64,000 nucleotides of DNA from Nostoc sp. UHCC 0926 (GTDB taxonomy: Bacteria > Cyanobacteriota > Cyanobacteriia > Cyanobacteriales > Nostocaceae), in contig NZ_CP117768.1 of the NCBI RefSeq assembly GCF_028623165.1, positions 2,418,001-2,482,000 of the forward strand. Reading direction: 5' to 3'. Positions 38,328 through 47,697 of the stretch are shown in pieces; the stretch's first letter is position 1; the number at the start of each line of letters is the position of its first letter. The translations under genes were made by a program, and so were the position numbers. Under the pieces are notes generated by a model. The model was given only the letters and a program-made list of their open reading frames with translations. It was not told the DNA's origin and searched no databases.

Positions 38328-40496
38328 ATGAAAAAATTTATCTGGTTTTTGCCAGTGTTGGCAGTTCTAGGAACATGGCTACCAAGTTCCGATGCTGTCT
38401 GGAAATATCTTTTCTTCTTGCGCCTGCCTATTTTGATGGGTTTATTCCTTCTGCTTCTTCCTAAACTTGCCAAGGATTGGCTGCCAGCCATGTTAAAAAA
38501 TCTATTTGTCCTTCGCAGCAAGTGGCAACTGGCAGTCGTAATTGTGAGCGCAATTGGAGCCGGAACATCAGTAATTTCAGTTGCAGCCATCATTCTGGAT
38601 AACGCACCAGCTCGCTTTGCTGTACCACAAACAATAGAAATTTCTGAATTTTGGCAATATGGAATAGCTATTGCCTTAAGTTTATACATTTGCATTATTG
38701 CCTTTGATCTCTCCCAAGAGAAGCTGAACAACAAAGAAAGACGGTGGGGAGCATTTGTAGGTGCGTTATTGGGAATCGGGCTACTATTTGTTATTAGTTT
38801 TATCAGAGACTGGTTAAGCTCAAACGCTTTCTTAAAAAATATGGTTACTGATATTTTTTCTTTTGTAGGTAAACATAATACATTTGGTTATATTAATCCT
38901 CAAACAGGTGAATTGAGTGGGGGACATCTGACAGCAATTGCTTATCTTCTAATTGGAGTAGTTATCTACATTACGGTTGGTTTACATTTTAATCCCAAAT
39001 CAGAAACAAATCGACCTGAAGCGCCGGCACTCCTATATGTGCTACTTATCATATCGATGGTGACACTTTTCTATGGAGGTGCAACATTCTATTTTGATTA
39101 CTTTCGGATTCCTGTACTAATTTTATTTATTGCTTTCTCAGCTATTAGCTATATCGCATTTGATGTTAATCACTTTTTTCCAGTCAATAAGTTCAAGGAT
39201 AGTGAAGATAAAAAGAGAGGCAATAGGGATTCAACTAATTTCCAAGAAGTCCTAGAAAAGCGTCTCCAACATCAAGATGGAGAACGAACTTTAGTAATTG
39301 TTTGTGCTAGTGGTGGTGGAATTCAAGCAGCAGGATGGACAGTGCAAGTGTTAAGTGGTCTCCAGGAATTATTAGGAGAGTCATTTACCAAAGCAATTGG
39401 CTTGATTAGTGCTGTATCAGGCGGTTCAGTAGGGACAATGTACTATCTAGATCGCTTTAATAAAGATGGCTTTTTAGAAGAGAGCGAACAGGAAAAATAT
39501 AATAAAACCACTAGTTTTTATGCTGCTACTAAAGATAGTTTAGATGCCGTTGGTTGGGGTTTTGTTTATTTGGACTTATGGCGATTCATCGGATTTCCAT
39601 TCATTGTTCGCCCAGAGTTTGATCGTGGTACAGCAGTTGAGATAGACTGGCAGGGTGAAATGAAGGAACCGAAAAAGATAAAAACCTTTGGAACCTGGCG
39701 AAAACAGATTTTTGATGGCGAAATTCCTATTCCTGTATTCAATGCCACTTTAGTCGAAAATGGTTGGCGATTTCTGATTACTCCAGTAACCTTTAGCAAC
39801 GCTCCTGAGAAACAGAAACAGTATATAGACTTCAATACTCTTTATGAAGCCTATGATATGAATGTTGTAACGGCTGCAAGACTATCAGCAACTTTTCCCT
39901 ATGTCTCTCCTATCTGTCGCAGCAGTGTAAACATCCCAAATCAGAATTATCACGTTGCTGATGGGGGCTATTTCGATAACTCTGGCTTTGTAACGGCAGC
40001 CGAATGGCTGGATGAACACCTTAATGAATGGTCAACTGAAAAGAATTTAAAGATAAAACGAGTCCTGATATTGCAAATTAATCCTTTTCCCAAATCTGCT
40101 TCAACCGAAAACGTGCAGGGAAATGGAGGCTGGTTTATGGCGACTTTAGGGCCATTACTGGCAATGTTCAAGGTACGTGATCCGATTTTGGCGTCTCGAA
40201 ATATAAAGGAAGCAGATTTACTGGTGAAAAAATGGAAGAACAAGGTAGATATCCAATACTTTCCCATTTTCTTCCCCTCAAAAGATGAAATATCTTCAGA
40301 TAATGCAAAATCTGAATTTTATAAAGATGATCGGTATAGTCCGCCTTTATCCTGGAGGTTAACTGATAAAGAGAAGCAAGCTATTCAAGATGGTTGGAAG
40401 GCAATAAAAACACGAGAGAAGATTCAAAAAATTAAAAAACTGTGGCACGAAACTTGGAATATGCCAGATTCCACAGACCGTACACCAGAAGATTAA
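38328..40496 (+). CDS. Multi-pass membrane protein with C-terminal patatin-like phospholipase domain
   Basis: 722 residues. The first 285 hold about seven hydrophobic segments (FIWFLPVLAVLGTWL, WQLAVVIVSAIGAGTSVISV, LLGIGLLFVISFI, LTAIAYLLIGVVIYITVGL, LLYVLLIISMVTLFYGG, PVLILFIAFSAISYIAF). The patatin/PLA2-like domain starts near 320. It has an oxyanion loop CASGGGIQAAG, nucleophile serine in SAVSGGSVGTMYY and catalytic aspartate in VADGGYFDNSG. It would cleave acyl chains from membrane lipids. The fusion to a membrane domain is uncommon. A role in lipid turnover or as a membrane-damaging effector is possible, but there is no direct evidence. Confidence 0.84.
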   Translation: MKKFIWFLPVLAVLGTWLPSSDAVWKYLFFLRLPILMGLFLLLLPKLAKDWLPAMLKNLFVLRSKWQLAVVIVSAIGAGTSVISVAAIILDNAPARFAVPQTIEISEFWQYGIAIALSLYICIIAFDLSQEKLNNKERRWGAFVGALLGIGLLFVISFIRDWLSSNAFLKNMVTDIFSFVGKHNTFGYINPQTGELSGGHLTAIAYLLIGVVIYITVGLHFNPKSETNRPEAPALLYVLLIISMVTLFYGGATFYFDYFRIPVLILFIAFSAISYIAFDVNHFFPVNKFKDSEDKKRGNRDSTNFQEVLEKRLQHQDGERTLVIVCASGGGIQAAGWTVQVLSGLQELLGESFTKAIGLISAVSGGSVGTMYYLDRFNKDGFLEESEQEKYNKTTSFYAATKDSLDAVGWGFVYLDLWRFIGFPFIVRPEFDRGTAVEIDWQGEMKEPKKIKTFGTWRKQIFDGEIPIPVFNATLVENGWRFLITPVTFSNAPEKQKQYIDFNTLYEAYDMNVVTAARLSATFPYVSPICRSSVNIPNQNYHVADGGYFDNSGFVTAAEWLDEHLNEWSTEKNLKIKRVLILQINPFPKSASTENVQGNGGWFMATLGPLLAMFKVRDPILASRNIKEADLLVKKWKNKVDIQYFPIFFPSKDEISSDNAKSEFYKDDRYSPPLSWRLTDKEKQAIQDGWKAIKTREKIQKIKKLWHETWNMPDSTDRTPED

Positions 40497-40636
40497 CGAC
40501 TTGCTTCTCCTGTGGGTAGTTAAGAGCAAGGGTACAAGCGTCACTCAAAGGGTTACAGGTGAGAGGGAATGGGAAGGTGCTAATTGGTGTTCACATTAGA
40601 ACCATAATGAAAAGCGGTAGTTCAGGCGAAACTCTT

Positions 40637-41083
40637 ATGCTGACATTTAATCAACTTAAACCACCTAATTGCGATACCGCAGTCACCTTTACTCTGGCGC
40701 TGACAGCAGAAGAACGTACCCGCAGTCGTCATCGCTTTCAAACGGAAGATGGTAAGGTTGTGTTTTTACATTTACCCAGAGGAACTGTCTTACACGATGG
40801 CGACATTCTGCAAGAAGAAACCCATAGTAGTTTAATCAGAATTACTGCCAAACCAGAACTAGTGCTGACTGCCTTTGCCCAAACACCACTTTTATTACTA
40901 CGGGCGGCATACCATCTGGGAAATCGCCATGTACCTGTAGAAATTACTCCGACTTATTTACGCTTGTCCTCAGATTCTGTTTTACACACGATGTTGGAAC
41001 AACTGGGGTTAGAAGTTAAAGAGGAAATTTTACCGTTTCAGCCAGAATTAGGAGCTTATGGACAACACCATCATGCTCACTGA
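40637..41083 (+). CDS. ureE: Urease accessory protein UreE
   Basis: 148 residues from the ATG at 40637 ([10 protein letters not shown]); an upstream extension to 40559 is open but unlike UreE. The N-terminal peptide-binding domain has [18 protein letters not shown] and [14 protein letters not shown]. The C-terminal metallochaperone domain has [17 protein letters not shown], whose histidine binds nickel. The end is a short histidine cluster (GQHHHAH). It delivers nickel to apo-urease. It overlaps ureF by 26 bp. Structural urease genes and ureD are not in the window. Confidence 0.93.
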   Translation: MLTFNQLKPPNCDTAVTFTLALTAEERTRSRHRFQTEDGKVVFLHLPRGTVLHDGDILQEETHSSLIRITAKPELVLTAFAQTPLLLLRAAYHLGNRHVPVEITPTYLRLSSDSVLHTMLEQLGLEVKEEILPFQPELGAYGQHHHAH

Positions 41084-41750
41084 CAGCCATCTTTTGAGTA
41101 TTTTGCAGCTGGCTAGCCCCGCTTTGCCTGTGGGAGCATATAGCTATTCTGAAGGTTTGGAAATGCTGGTGGAAAATGGTACGATCGCTAACCAGACACA
41201 TCTCAAAGATTGGTTAAAAGCAGAGTTGCTTTATGGGGCAATTCGCCTAGAGGCAGCAGTGATGGTACGATCTGAGCAAGCTGCAAAAACGGTTGATGTA
41301 GAGTCGCTATGCCGTTGGAATCTGTGGTTATCCGCTGCTAGGGAAACAGAAGAGTTACGCGCTTCTAGTTGGCAGATGGGGCGATCGCTCATCCAATTAC
41401 TTGGTAAACTAGAACCGCAGATTGTACCTATTGCGAATACTGTCGGTAATCCTTGCAATTATGCGATCGCTTTTGGCATTGCTGTTGCCCATTGGCAAAT
41501 CAGTATCAAAGCCGCATTACTCGGATATCTGCACAGTTGGACAAGTAATTTGATTACTGCTGGCGTCAAACTTATCCCCCTTGGACAAACAGCAGGACAG
41601 CAGTTATTGCTAGATTTGCAACCATTATTTAGCACTGCGGCGTTAGAAATTCTCGCATTGGAGGATGATCAACTCGCCTGTTGTAGTTGGGGTTTGTCGC
41701 TGGCGAGTATGCAGCATGAAACGCAGTATACAAGGTTGTTTAGGAGTTAG
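41058..41750 (+). CDS. ureF: Urease accessory protein UreF
   Basis: 230 residues. The opening [20 protein letters not shown] is the UreF signature, with [10 protein letters not shown] after it. The all-helical body includes [17 protein letters not shown] and [20 protein letters not shown]. UreF acts with UreG and UreH/D as the GTPase-regulating activation complex on apo-urease. Its start lies inside ureE, showing translational coupling. The 41-bp gap to ureG contains a palindromic repeat. Confidence 0.94.
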   Translation: MDNTIMLTDSHLLSILQLASPALPVGAYSYSEGLEMLVENGTIANQTHLKDWLKAELLYGAIRLEAAVMVRSEQAAKTVDVESLCRWNLWLSAARETEELRASSWQMGRSLIQLLGKLEPQIVPIANTVGNPCNYAIAFGIAVAHWQISIKAALLGYLHSWTSNLITAGVKLIPLGQTAGQQLLLDLQPLFSTAALEILALEDDQLACCSWGLSLASMQHETQYTRLFRS

Positions 41751-41752
41751 GA

Positions 41753-41773
41753 GAGACGCGATTAATCGCGTCT
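41753..41773. repeat. Palindrome between ureF and ureG (same as in chlH)
   Basis: AGACGCGATTAATCGCGTCT is a 20-bp perfect palindrome and nearly the whole ureF-ureG gap. It matches 9828-9849 in chlH. It could form a hairpin in the mRNA just ahead of the ureG start, with AGGAGTGAGGAG following it as ribosome binding site. Confidence 0.8.
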
Positions 41774-41791
41774 GTACAGGAGTGAGGAGTT

Positions 41792-42388
41792 ATGAATGCA
41801 TTTCGAGTAGGGGTTGCTGGGCCAGTGGGTTCGGGGAAGACGGCTTTAGTTGATGCTTTGTGTAAGGGGTTGCGTGAGCAGTATCAGATTGCGGTGGTGA
41901 CGAATGATATTTATACTCAGGAGGATGCTCAGTTTTTAGTGCGTTCTCAGGCGTTGGCTAGCGATCGCATTTTGGGTGTAGAAACTGGTGGTTGTCCTCA
42001 TACTGCTATCCGCGAAGATGCTTCGATGAATTTGGCGGCAATTGAACAGTTAGAGGAACGTTTTATCGATTTGGATTTAGTCTTTTTGGAAAGTGGCGGC
42101 GATAATTTGGCTGCTACTTTTAGTCCCGAATTGGTGGATTTAACAATTTACGTCATCGATGTTGCGGCTGGTGATAAAATTCCCCGCAAGGGTGGCCCCG
42201 GTATTACTAAATCTGATTTGTTGGTGATTAACAAAACTGACTTAGCACCCTGTGTTGGTGCAGATTTAAGTGTGATGGAACGAGATGCTAAAAAAATGCG
42301 CGGCGATAAACCTTTTATTTTTACTAATTTGAAAACTCAGTCTGGACTTGCAGATGTAATTAACTTTGTTTGTACAAATATCTGTTGA
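41792..42388 (+). CDS. ureG: Urease accessory GTPase UreG
   Basis: 198 residues. The P-loop is [20 protein letters not shown]; next are [15 protein letters not shown] and the metal-binding [18 protein letters not shown] with the CPH motif. Also present are [17 protein letters not shown] and the guanine-specificity motif VINKTDLAP. It hydrolyses GTP to drive nickel insertion into urease. It is the last gene of ureEFG, and a 21-bp array follows. Confidence 0.96.
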   Translation: MNAFRVGVAGPVGSGKTALVDALCKGLREQYQIAVVTNDIYTQEDAQFLVRSQALASDRILGVETGGCPHTAIREDASMNLAAIEQLEERFIDLDLVFLESGGDNLAATFSPELVDLTIYVIDVAAGDKIPRKGGPGITKSDLLVINKTDLAPCVGADLSVMERDAKKMRGDKPFIFTNLKTQSGLADVINFVCTNIC

Positions 42389-42439
42389 AAAGAATTTTAT
42401 AACCCACGGAGGTAGGTTTTGCCTGTATAGACGCGGTTT

Positions 42440-42586
42440 ATGAGCCTTTTTACTCGGCAGTTGAACCTTTGAACTCGGCAGTTGAGCCTTTTTACTCGGC
42501 AGTTGAGCCTTTTTACTCGGCAGTTGAGACTTTTTACTCGGCAGTTGAGCCTCTGAACTTGTAAGTTGAACCTCTGAACTCGGCAG
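42440..42586. repeat. Tandem array, 21-bp unit, 7 copies
   Basis: The unit is TTGAGCCTTTTTACTCGGCA plus G, with CTCTGAACTCGG variants. Seven exact 21-bp steps run from 42440 to 42586, in the convergent gap between ureG and the ABC gene. A purine-rich AAGAAAGAGAAG run follows at about 42660-42700. Confidence 0.9.
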
Positions 42587-42740
42587 TTAAGGCTTAACTC
42601 TTTGTCAAAGTCAATTTTTTTAACGAACCGCATTCGCGCAGCGTCTCGTTAGAGAAGGACGCAAAGAAAGAGAAGAAAGAGAAGGAAGAGAAGAAAGAAA
42701 TGCTTAACTGAACTGTATTGGTTTATAACCGCCCTTTGAA

Positions 42741-44627
42741 CTATAAAGCCCGTAGATGACGACTTCGCACCCGTTCAGCACTACCTGTAGGAATCGCAGC
42801 AATTAATTTTTGGGTGTATTCCTCTTTGGGTTCTTGGTAAATACTTTCGGCCGTCCCTTCTTCAACAATTTGACCGCGATTCATGACTAGAATGCGATCG
42901 CTCATAAATTTAACCACACTTAAATCATGAGAAATAAAGATATAAGTAAGCTGAAAGTCTGACTGCAACTCTTTAAGAAGATTTAATACCTGCGCTTGTA
43001 CTGAAACATCCAGCGCTGAAACTGATTCATCGCAGATGATAAACTTAGGATTCAATGCCAAAGAACGAGCTATGCAAATCCGTTGGCGTTGGCCGCCAGA
43101 AAACTGATGAGGATAGCGGTTAATCGCATCTGCACTCAACCCCACCCGTTCTAAGAGTTCGGTTACTCGCACGCGTCGTTGTTGCTTTGTCTTACCAACA
43201 GCGTGAATTAACAACGGTTCCATCACCGCATCCCCAACCTTCATCCGGGGATCGAGGGAACTAAAAGGATTTTGGAAGACTATTTGCATTTCCCGCCGCA
43301 GTTTTTGCAACCGTTCTCCTTTGAGGCTAGTAATATCTTGTTTCTCAAAGATAATCTGACCACTCATCGGTTCAATTAATCGCAGTAAGGTTCTGCCAAG
43401 GGTGGTTTTACCGCAACCAGATTCTCCCACCAAACCTAGTGTTTCCCCTGGTTTGACATCAAAGGAAACGCCATTAACTGCCATATTGTAGCGTTTTGTA
43501 CCACCAAACACCCCGCGCACTGGAAAACCAACTTTCAGGTTGCGGATTTGCAGCAGGGGTTCCTTCTGATTGAAGTTTGTCAATCTTGCAGCAATCTCTT
43601 CAGTGGTGACTTCTGTGGGTTGTGCGGGTTCTTTCGCCTGAATTACTACTTGTCCCGTTGGTGTCTCTTCTGCACTCATGTAATCAGAAACAGTGAGTAA
43701 TTTTTGGGGACGGCGGTCAAGTGAGGGGCGGCAGGCTATCAAACCTTTAGTATATGGATGCTGGGGACTGCTAAAAATTTGCTCAGAAGTACCAGATTCG
43801 ACAACTTTGCCTTTATACATCACCGCTACTTGGTCAGCAATTTCCGAAATTAGCCCCAAGTCGTGGGTGATGAAAATCATTGCCATGTCACGGCTTTGTT
43901 GCAATTCTCGGATTAACTCCAAAATTGTTGCTTGCACCGTCACATCCAAGGCTGTGGTTGGTTCATCGGCAATTAAGATTAATGGGTTGCAAGAAATTGC
44001 CATTGCAATCATCACCCGTTGCAACTGACCCCCAGAAAGTTCATGAGGGTATCGTTCCAGCATGGCTTCTTTATGTTCTTTAACCAACTGTGACAACTTT
44101 GATGGTTCTGGTTTCGATGAATTGCTGTTGGTTTGAGGCCAAGTTTCGATATACTGCTGCTGTATCTCCTCATCACTAGGTAGAAGTTTTACCTCTTGCA
44201 GACCTGCGATCGCAATTTGTCGTGCTTGGGCTGCTGACACATTTTGATGCCGCATAATCGCTTCTGTTAGCTGAAACCCAATGTTATAAACCGGATTGAG
44301 CGAACTCATCGGTTCTTGAAAAATCATGGCGATGTCGCCACCTCGGTGTAACTGCATTTGCTCAGGAGGCAATTTTACCAAATCGATGGGGTTGCCATTC
44401 TCCTGCGGACGAAACCAGATTTCACCGCCAGTAACTATACCGGGAGTTTGCAACAAACCCATCACCGCTAGGGCTGTCACAGATTTACCACTCCCCGATT
44501 CTCCTACTATTCCTAGAGTTTCACCTCGATGCAGCCCAAAGGAAATACCATCCAAAGCTCTGTTAATGTTGCCATCACCGGGAAATTCAACTTGGAGATT
44601 GCGAACCTCTAGGACAGTTTCTCTCAT
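42741..44627 (-). CDS. ABC transporter ATPase, two fused nucleotide-binding domains (oligopeptide/nickel type)
   Basis: 628 residues with two complete ABC modules. Module 1 has Walker [18 protein letters not shown], signature [15 protein letters not shown] and Walker [14 protein letters not shown]. Module 2 has [36 protein letters not shown] and [14 protein letters not shown]. Both have the C-terminal [20 protein letters not shown] motif of the Dpp/Opp family. It powers peptide, nickel or glutathione-type import with partners encoded elsewhere. A 45-residue insertion near the signature of module 1 (about 155-195; [20 protein letters not shown]) is notable. A decayed copy of this segment is at 50641-50880. 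Confidence 0.93.
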   Translation of the reverse strand: MRETVLEVRNLQVEFPGDGNINRALDGISFGLHRGETLGIVGESGSGKSVTALAVMGLLQTPGIVTGGEIWFRPQENGNPIDLVKLPPEQMQLHRGGDIAMIFQEPMSSLNPVYNIGFQLTEAIMRHQNVSAAQARQIAIAGLQEVKLLPSDEEIQQQYIETWPQTNSNSSKPEPSKLSQLVKEHKEAMLERYPHELSGGQLQRVMIAMAISCNPLILIADEPTTALDVTVQATILELIRELQQSRDMAMIFITHDLGLISEIADQVAVMYKGKVVESGTSEQIFSSPQHPYTKGLIACRPSLDRRPQKLLTVSDYMSAEETPTGQVVIQAKEPAQPTEVTTEEIAARLTNFNQKEPLLQIRNLKVGFPVRGVFGGTKRYNMAVNGVSFDVKPGETLGLVGESGCGKTTLGRTLLRLIEPMSGQIIFEKQDITSLKGERLQKLRREMQIVFQNPFSSLDPRMKVGDAVMEPLLIHAVGKTKQQRRVRVTELLERVGLSADAINRYPHQFSGGQRQRICIARSLALNPKFIICDESVSALDVSVQAQVLNLLKELQSDFQLTYIFISHDLSVVKFMSDRILVMNRGQIVEEGTAESIYQEPKEEYTQKLIAAIPTGSAERVRSRHLRAL

Positions 44628-44701
44628 AGGAGTTGGGTAGGAAATTCTAACTTAAAATTATTTGGATTTTAACAATAGTTTTGATCTATTATGTCGGTAA
44701 A

Positions 44702-44752
44702 TTTGGTTTTTACACTCCTTGGCAGTTTTGCACTGCTTAGACCTCAACTACA
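44702..44752. repeat. Left copy of direct repeat flanking the island
   Basis: TTTGGTTTTTACACTCCTTG then GCAGTTTTGCACTGCTTAGACC lies just upstream of the ABC gene and recurs at 50881-50931. The two copies bracket about 6.1 kb containing the foreign-looking gene set. The stretch 44753-44998 shows no gene. Confidence 0.75.
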
Positions 44753-44998
44753 ATCAGGGCTATTTCATTCTAAACATAAAGACTGTATGGTAAAATGCAG
44801 CACTAAAAATGAAATATATTTAGTACCGTCAGCCAACCAGCTTTTTCCATTGCTTCAGAAGGTGAGCGTCTCAATATCGAGATGCAGTGAGTCGGGAATG
44901 TGCAGTTTCATCAGTGAATCGACTTCCAATATTTCTGATCGGCCCGCGCAGTTCGTCCTACCCTGCATGACGTCTTAGCCGCTCGTGGCAGAAACTGG

Positions 44999-45166
44999 TC
45001 AGATCGGGCAGAAGCGATCGCCAGTCTGGTCGCCGTTCAGCAGGATGGTATAGGTATCGCCCGCGACCGAGATATGCCTGATCTTCGATCTCTCTGAGAC
45101 GGCGACAACAACCTTGTGGTTCGGATCGTCCGCCAGGATGGCCGATCCAGGTTGCGAGTTGGTGAT
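44999..45166 (-). pseudogene. Truncated cupin-domain gene fragment
   Basis: One frame reads SERSKIRHISVAGDTYTILL, then NGDQTGDRFCPI and stop. This matches the start of a cupin like the one at 47060-47560 (ILSVVGDTYRLVITGEQTGG). The metal-binding barrel that should follow is missing, and no start codon is evident upstream. It is probably the 5' remnant of a third enzyme gene of the island, cut at its left boundary. Confidence 0.5.
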
Positions 45167-45209
45167 GGTGCTATCAGTTCTCTGGATTCTCCTGGGTTGA
45201 GTGGAGCGT

Positions 45210-46124
45210 TCAAGCGGCTGTCCTGGCGACCATTGCCAGGATGCTCTTAATGACGGCTTTTGGGCATTCTTCGGGGAGGAAGTGGCCGCAGCCAGACAGT
45301 GTTGTCGCCTCCACGTTTTCAGCGACCAAGCTGACCATCTCGCCGACCTTCTCGCCCAGGCCCTTCTCGCCGCCGATCGCCATAACCGGCACAGTGATCT
45401 TGGTCTTGGTGAGCGGCTCGGTCTGCTTGATGCTAGTGAATGCGGCGCGGTAAATGCCCATGCTTCCCAGCACGCCCTCGCGCCCGGAGAACGTCCGTAG
45501 GTACTCGTCCACGACCTCCGACCCGAACACCTCCGGTTTGGCGACAGCGGTGCCTTCATAGAACCAGGTCAGGAAGGCGCGCTCGTTGCCGACGATGAGT
45601 AATTCGGGCACGCCGGGCGCGAGGGGCAAGATCCACCACCACATCGACCCGTGCGCCATCGCCTCGGAGGTATAAGCAATGATCTGCCGCAGCACGTCGC
45701 CTAGCATCACGGGTGCCTCAATGTAAAGCAGTCCTGCGACCTCCACTGAGTGGTCGCTTGCCCAGATGAGCGCCGGCAGCGCCCCCATATCGTGCGCGGC
45801 GTGAATGATCGGCTTTTTGCCGCCGAAACCGAGGCCGCTTACCAGGGCGCGGCATTCCTCCGCAAGGGCGCGCGCGTCATAGCCGTCGGTGCCTCCCGGC
45901 TTGTCGCTGTCGCCGTAGCCCCGCATGTCGGGGACGAGCACCGAATGCCCCGCGATCGCCAGCGCGGGCGCGACCTCGCGCCATGCGTAGCTGGTCGAGA
46001 GGAAGCCGTGCCACAGGATGATCGGCTGGCCTTCCGGATCGCCGCCCAGCCAGTAGTGGAGATGTACGCCGCCGACGGTGGCCGTGTCGCTCGTAAAGCC
46101 CTCAATCGGGAGAGTTGGTGTCAT
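45210..46124 (-). CDS. Alpha/beta hydrolase of the epoxide hydrolase/haloalkane dehalogenase group
   Basis: 304 residues from the ATG at 46124 (MTPTLPIEGF); the open frame continues upstream but without protein character. The oxyanion motif is LWHGFLSTSYAWREVAPALA. VPDMRGYGDSDKP follows, the nucleophile is aspartate in IHAAHDMGALPA (the GHDWG position) and the catalytic histidine is in SGCGHFLPEECP. Aspartate rather than serine points to epoxide or halide hydrolysis. G+C is far above the cyanobacterial neighbours, with proteobacterial-like codon use, and HIP1 sites are nearly absent. Part of the acquired cassette. Confidence 0.86.
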   Translation of the reverse strand: MTPTLPIEGFTSDTATVGGVHLHYWLGGDPEGQPIILWHGFLSTSYAWREVAPALAIAGHSVLVPDMRGYGDSDKPGGTDGYDARALAEECRALVSGLGFGGKKPIIHAAHDMGALPALIWASDHSVEVAGLLYIEAPVMLGDVLRQIIAYTSEAMAHGSMWWWILPLAPGVPELLIVGNERAFLTWFYEGTAVAKPEVFGSEVVDEYLRTFSGREGVLGSMGIYRAAFTSIKQTEPLTKTKITVPVMAIGGEKGLGEKVGEMVSLVAENVEATTLSGCGHFLPEECPKAVIKSILAMVARTAA

Positions 46125-46192
46125 GTTGTTCCTATCGTCTTCCCTTGAACGGGGTGGGTGGTGGACTTCGCCGCCACAACTTCGGTCGGCGT

Positions 46193-46609
46193 CTAGACAC
46201 GACGGGTTTGATCGCCGTGATGAAAATGCTGCCGTGCAAAGGCGATTGCCGTGAGTGACAGAGCAGCGGTCGCTACGTGGACGAGTTCGGCGCTCATGTT
46301 GGGCGTGTGAAGTCCGAGCAGTGGCCAAGGTAGCCACCAGCCCCCGTAATAGAACACACCAGCGAGCATCATGGTCGTCCACAGTGCACGCGAGCAATTT
46401 TTCGCCGGCTGGAACATGACCCAGAGCATAATCGCCAGTGTGCCGAGGGTCAGCGTGAATTCGCGGAAGGCATGGTAGTTGGTATGCGTCGAGCCATAGC
46501 GCAGAGCGGGTGCCTCAAACGTCGGATCCCAAGAGAAAGCCAGCGTTTCCCAAAGGCTTGGAAGCCCAACGAGGATACCCAATACAAGCAGGATGCGAGA
46601 AAGCTTCAT
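46193..46609 (-). CDS. Small four-helix membrane protein of unknown function
   Basis: 138 residues. A signal-anchor-like start MKLSRILLVLGILVGLPSLW is followed by hydrophobic segments LTLGTLAIMLWVMFQ, LWTTMMLAGVFYYGGWWLPW and LVHVATAALSLTAIAFA. No family was recognised. It ends in a histidine-containing basic tail. It lies 69 bp upstream of the hydrolase on the same strand and shares its high G+C, so it is likely part of the same transferred unit. A GGAGACAAATTAT leader gives a plausible ribosome binding site. Confidence 0.68.
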   Translation of the reverse strand: MKLSRILLVLGILVGLPSLWETLAFSWDPTFEAPALRYGSTHTNYHAFREFTLTLGTLAIMLWVMFQPAKNCSRALWTTMMLAGVFYYGGWWLPWPLLGLHTPNMSAELVHVATAALSLTAIAFARQHFHHGDQTRRV

Positions 46610-47059
46610 AATTTGTCTCCTCTGGCGGCAGGCGCTGTGTCGCTCGTGAAAGCGTCAATTGGGCTAGTTGGTGTCCTGACTTTTCCTGTTAAGTCGTGAA
46701 CTATCGAAATAGCAAGGGTTTAACACCATATTTAATTTTCAACAATTTAAATTTAATGACAATAAATCAGGAGAGAATAGGACTTTGGGATAGGGGCATA
46801 GGAAGCGTAGGCGTAGTTCGTCGTAGACATCGCTCTTCGGGAAAAAGATAATGTACAGTGACATGAATTTGTGCCGATGTCATTTAATTTGGCACTGTCA
46901 GTAATAGTCGTGTTAACGCCATTATGATCCCTAAACTGTGCGCCTAATGGGACGCGGCAGATGATCGGATGGCATACCGCCTGAGTACGTTTAGAATCTG
47001 AAGGGGTCGGGAATGGCGATCGGTCGCATACCAAAATCTGAGCAAAGCATCGTGATTCG
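46610..47059. other. Intergenic stretch within the island
   Basis: 450 bp, at first AT-rich with TTTAATTTTCAACAATTTAA, then of mixed composition. Open frames here do not read like proteins. It marks the change from the high-G+C segment (45.0-46.6 kb) to a moderate-G+C one (47.0-49.4 kb), and so may be a junction between two imports. Confidence 0.4.
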
Positions 47060-47560
47060 TTAGTCAAGATAGTCTGGCGGGAACACTTCCTGACCATACT
47101 TTCTGGCAATTTCCTGCATCCGTTCCTGCGCTGCCTGATCCATAATTGGGGGAGGCAGAAAGGTTCCTGCCGCCACGGGTGTCCCGATCTCCTGAAAGAA
47201 TTTCTCCAGTCCGGCGGGAACTACCACGCACCACAGATGCGCTATTGTATCCGTCTCATTCTTAAAGTCATGCACTACCCCGCCTTTGGGAATGTTGACA
47301 AAGGAACCCTTCCGGGCAACAAAGGACTGGGCTTTCGTTTTAACGACGATTTCCCCTTCCAGGACGTAAAAAGATTCTTGAAAGTTAGCGTGCGCGTGGG
47401 GTCCAGGCCCACCTTTCGGCGGTATCAGCATGTCAATGGCGGCGTAAGCTCCTCCAGTTTGTTCACCAGTGATCACCAGGCGGTAGGTATCACCAACAAC
47501 TGACAGAATCTGACCGTCCTGAGGATTTACAGTCGTAAGATCATTAATTGGATTTTCCAT
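47060..47560 (-). CDS. Cupin-domain protein
   Basis: 166 residues. Cupin motif 1 is GPGPHAHANFQESFYVLEGE (about 73-92) with two metal-binding histidines and a glutamate. Motif 2 is FVNIPKGGVVHDFKN with a further histidine. The start ILSVVGDTYRLVITGEQTGG is shared with the truncated cupin at 44999. It is probably a small metal-dependent oxygenase, isomerase or sensor; quercetinase-like proteins have this form. Same strand as the following SDR and NmrA genes, which suggests one operon read from 49.4 kb leftwards. Confidence 0.85.
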   Translation of the reverse strand: MENPINDLTTVNPQDGQILSVVGDTYRLVITGEQTGGAYAAIDMLIPPKGGPGPHAHANFQESFYVLEGEIVVKTKAQSFVARKGSFVNIPKGGVVHDFKNETDTIAHLWCVVVPAGLEKFFQEIGTPVAAGTFLPPPIMDQAAQERMQEIARKYGQEVFPPDYLD

Positions 47561-47697
47561 GAGGTTGAATTTGCTCCTGTTTTAGATTTACTCAAGTTGC
47601 CCTGTTGCGTTTCACGGTCGATACGCCGCACTGATTGCCTAAACCTGTGAGTAGAAAATCATCTGTGGTCATCCAAACGCGAGGGTATTTTCCTCCA

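Noticed and set aside
38297..38734. 145-codon minus-strand frame opposite the patatin gene start
   Set aside because: The plus strand has coherent membrane helices and a continuous 722-residue protein; the antisense frame has no recognisable features.
44999..45559. 186-codon minus-strand frame as one gene
   Set aside because: Its first two thirds are an out-of-frame reading of the hydrolase gene, rich in R/S as expected for high-G+C shadow frames. Only the last 55 codons look like a cupin remnant.
45750..46148. Plus-strand frames opposite the epoxide-hydrolase-like gene
   Set aside because: Typical antisense shadows in high-G+C DNA; the minus-strand frame has clear catalytic motifs.
46753..47109. 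118-codon minus-strand frame
   Set aside because: Composition is not protein-like (many C, S, R), it overlaps the cupin gene end, and no ribosome site is present.
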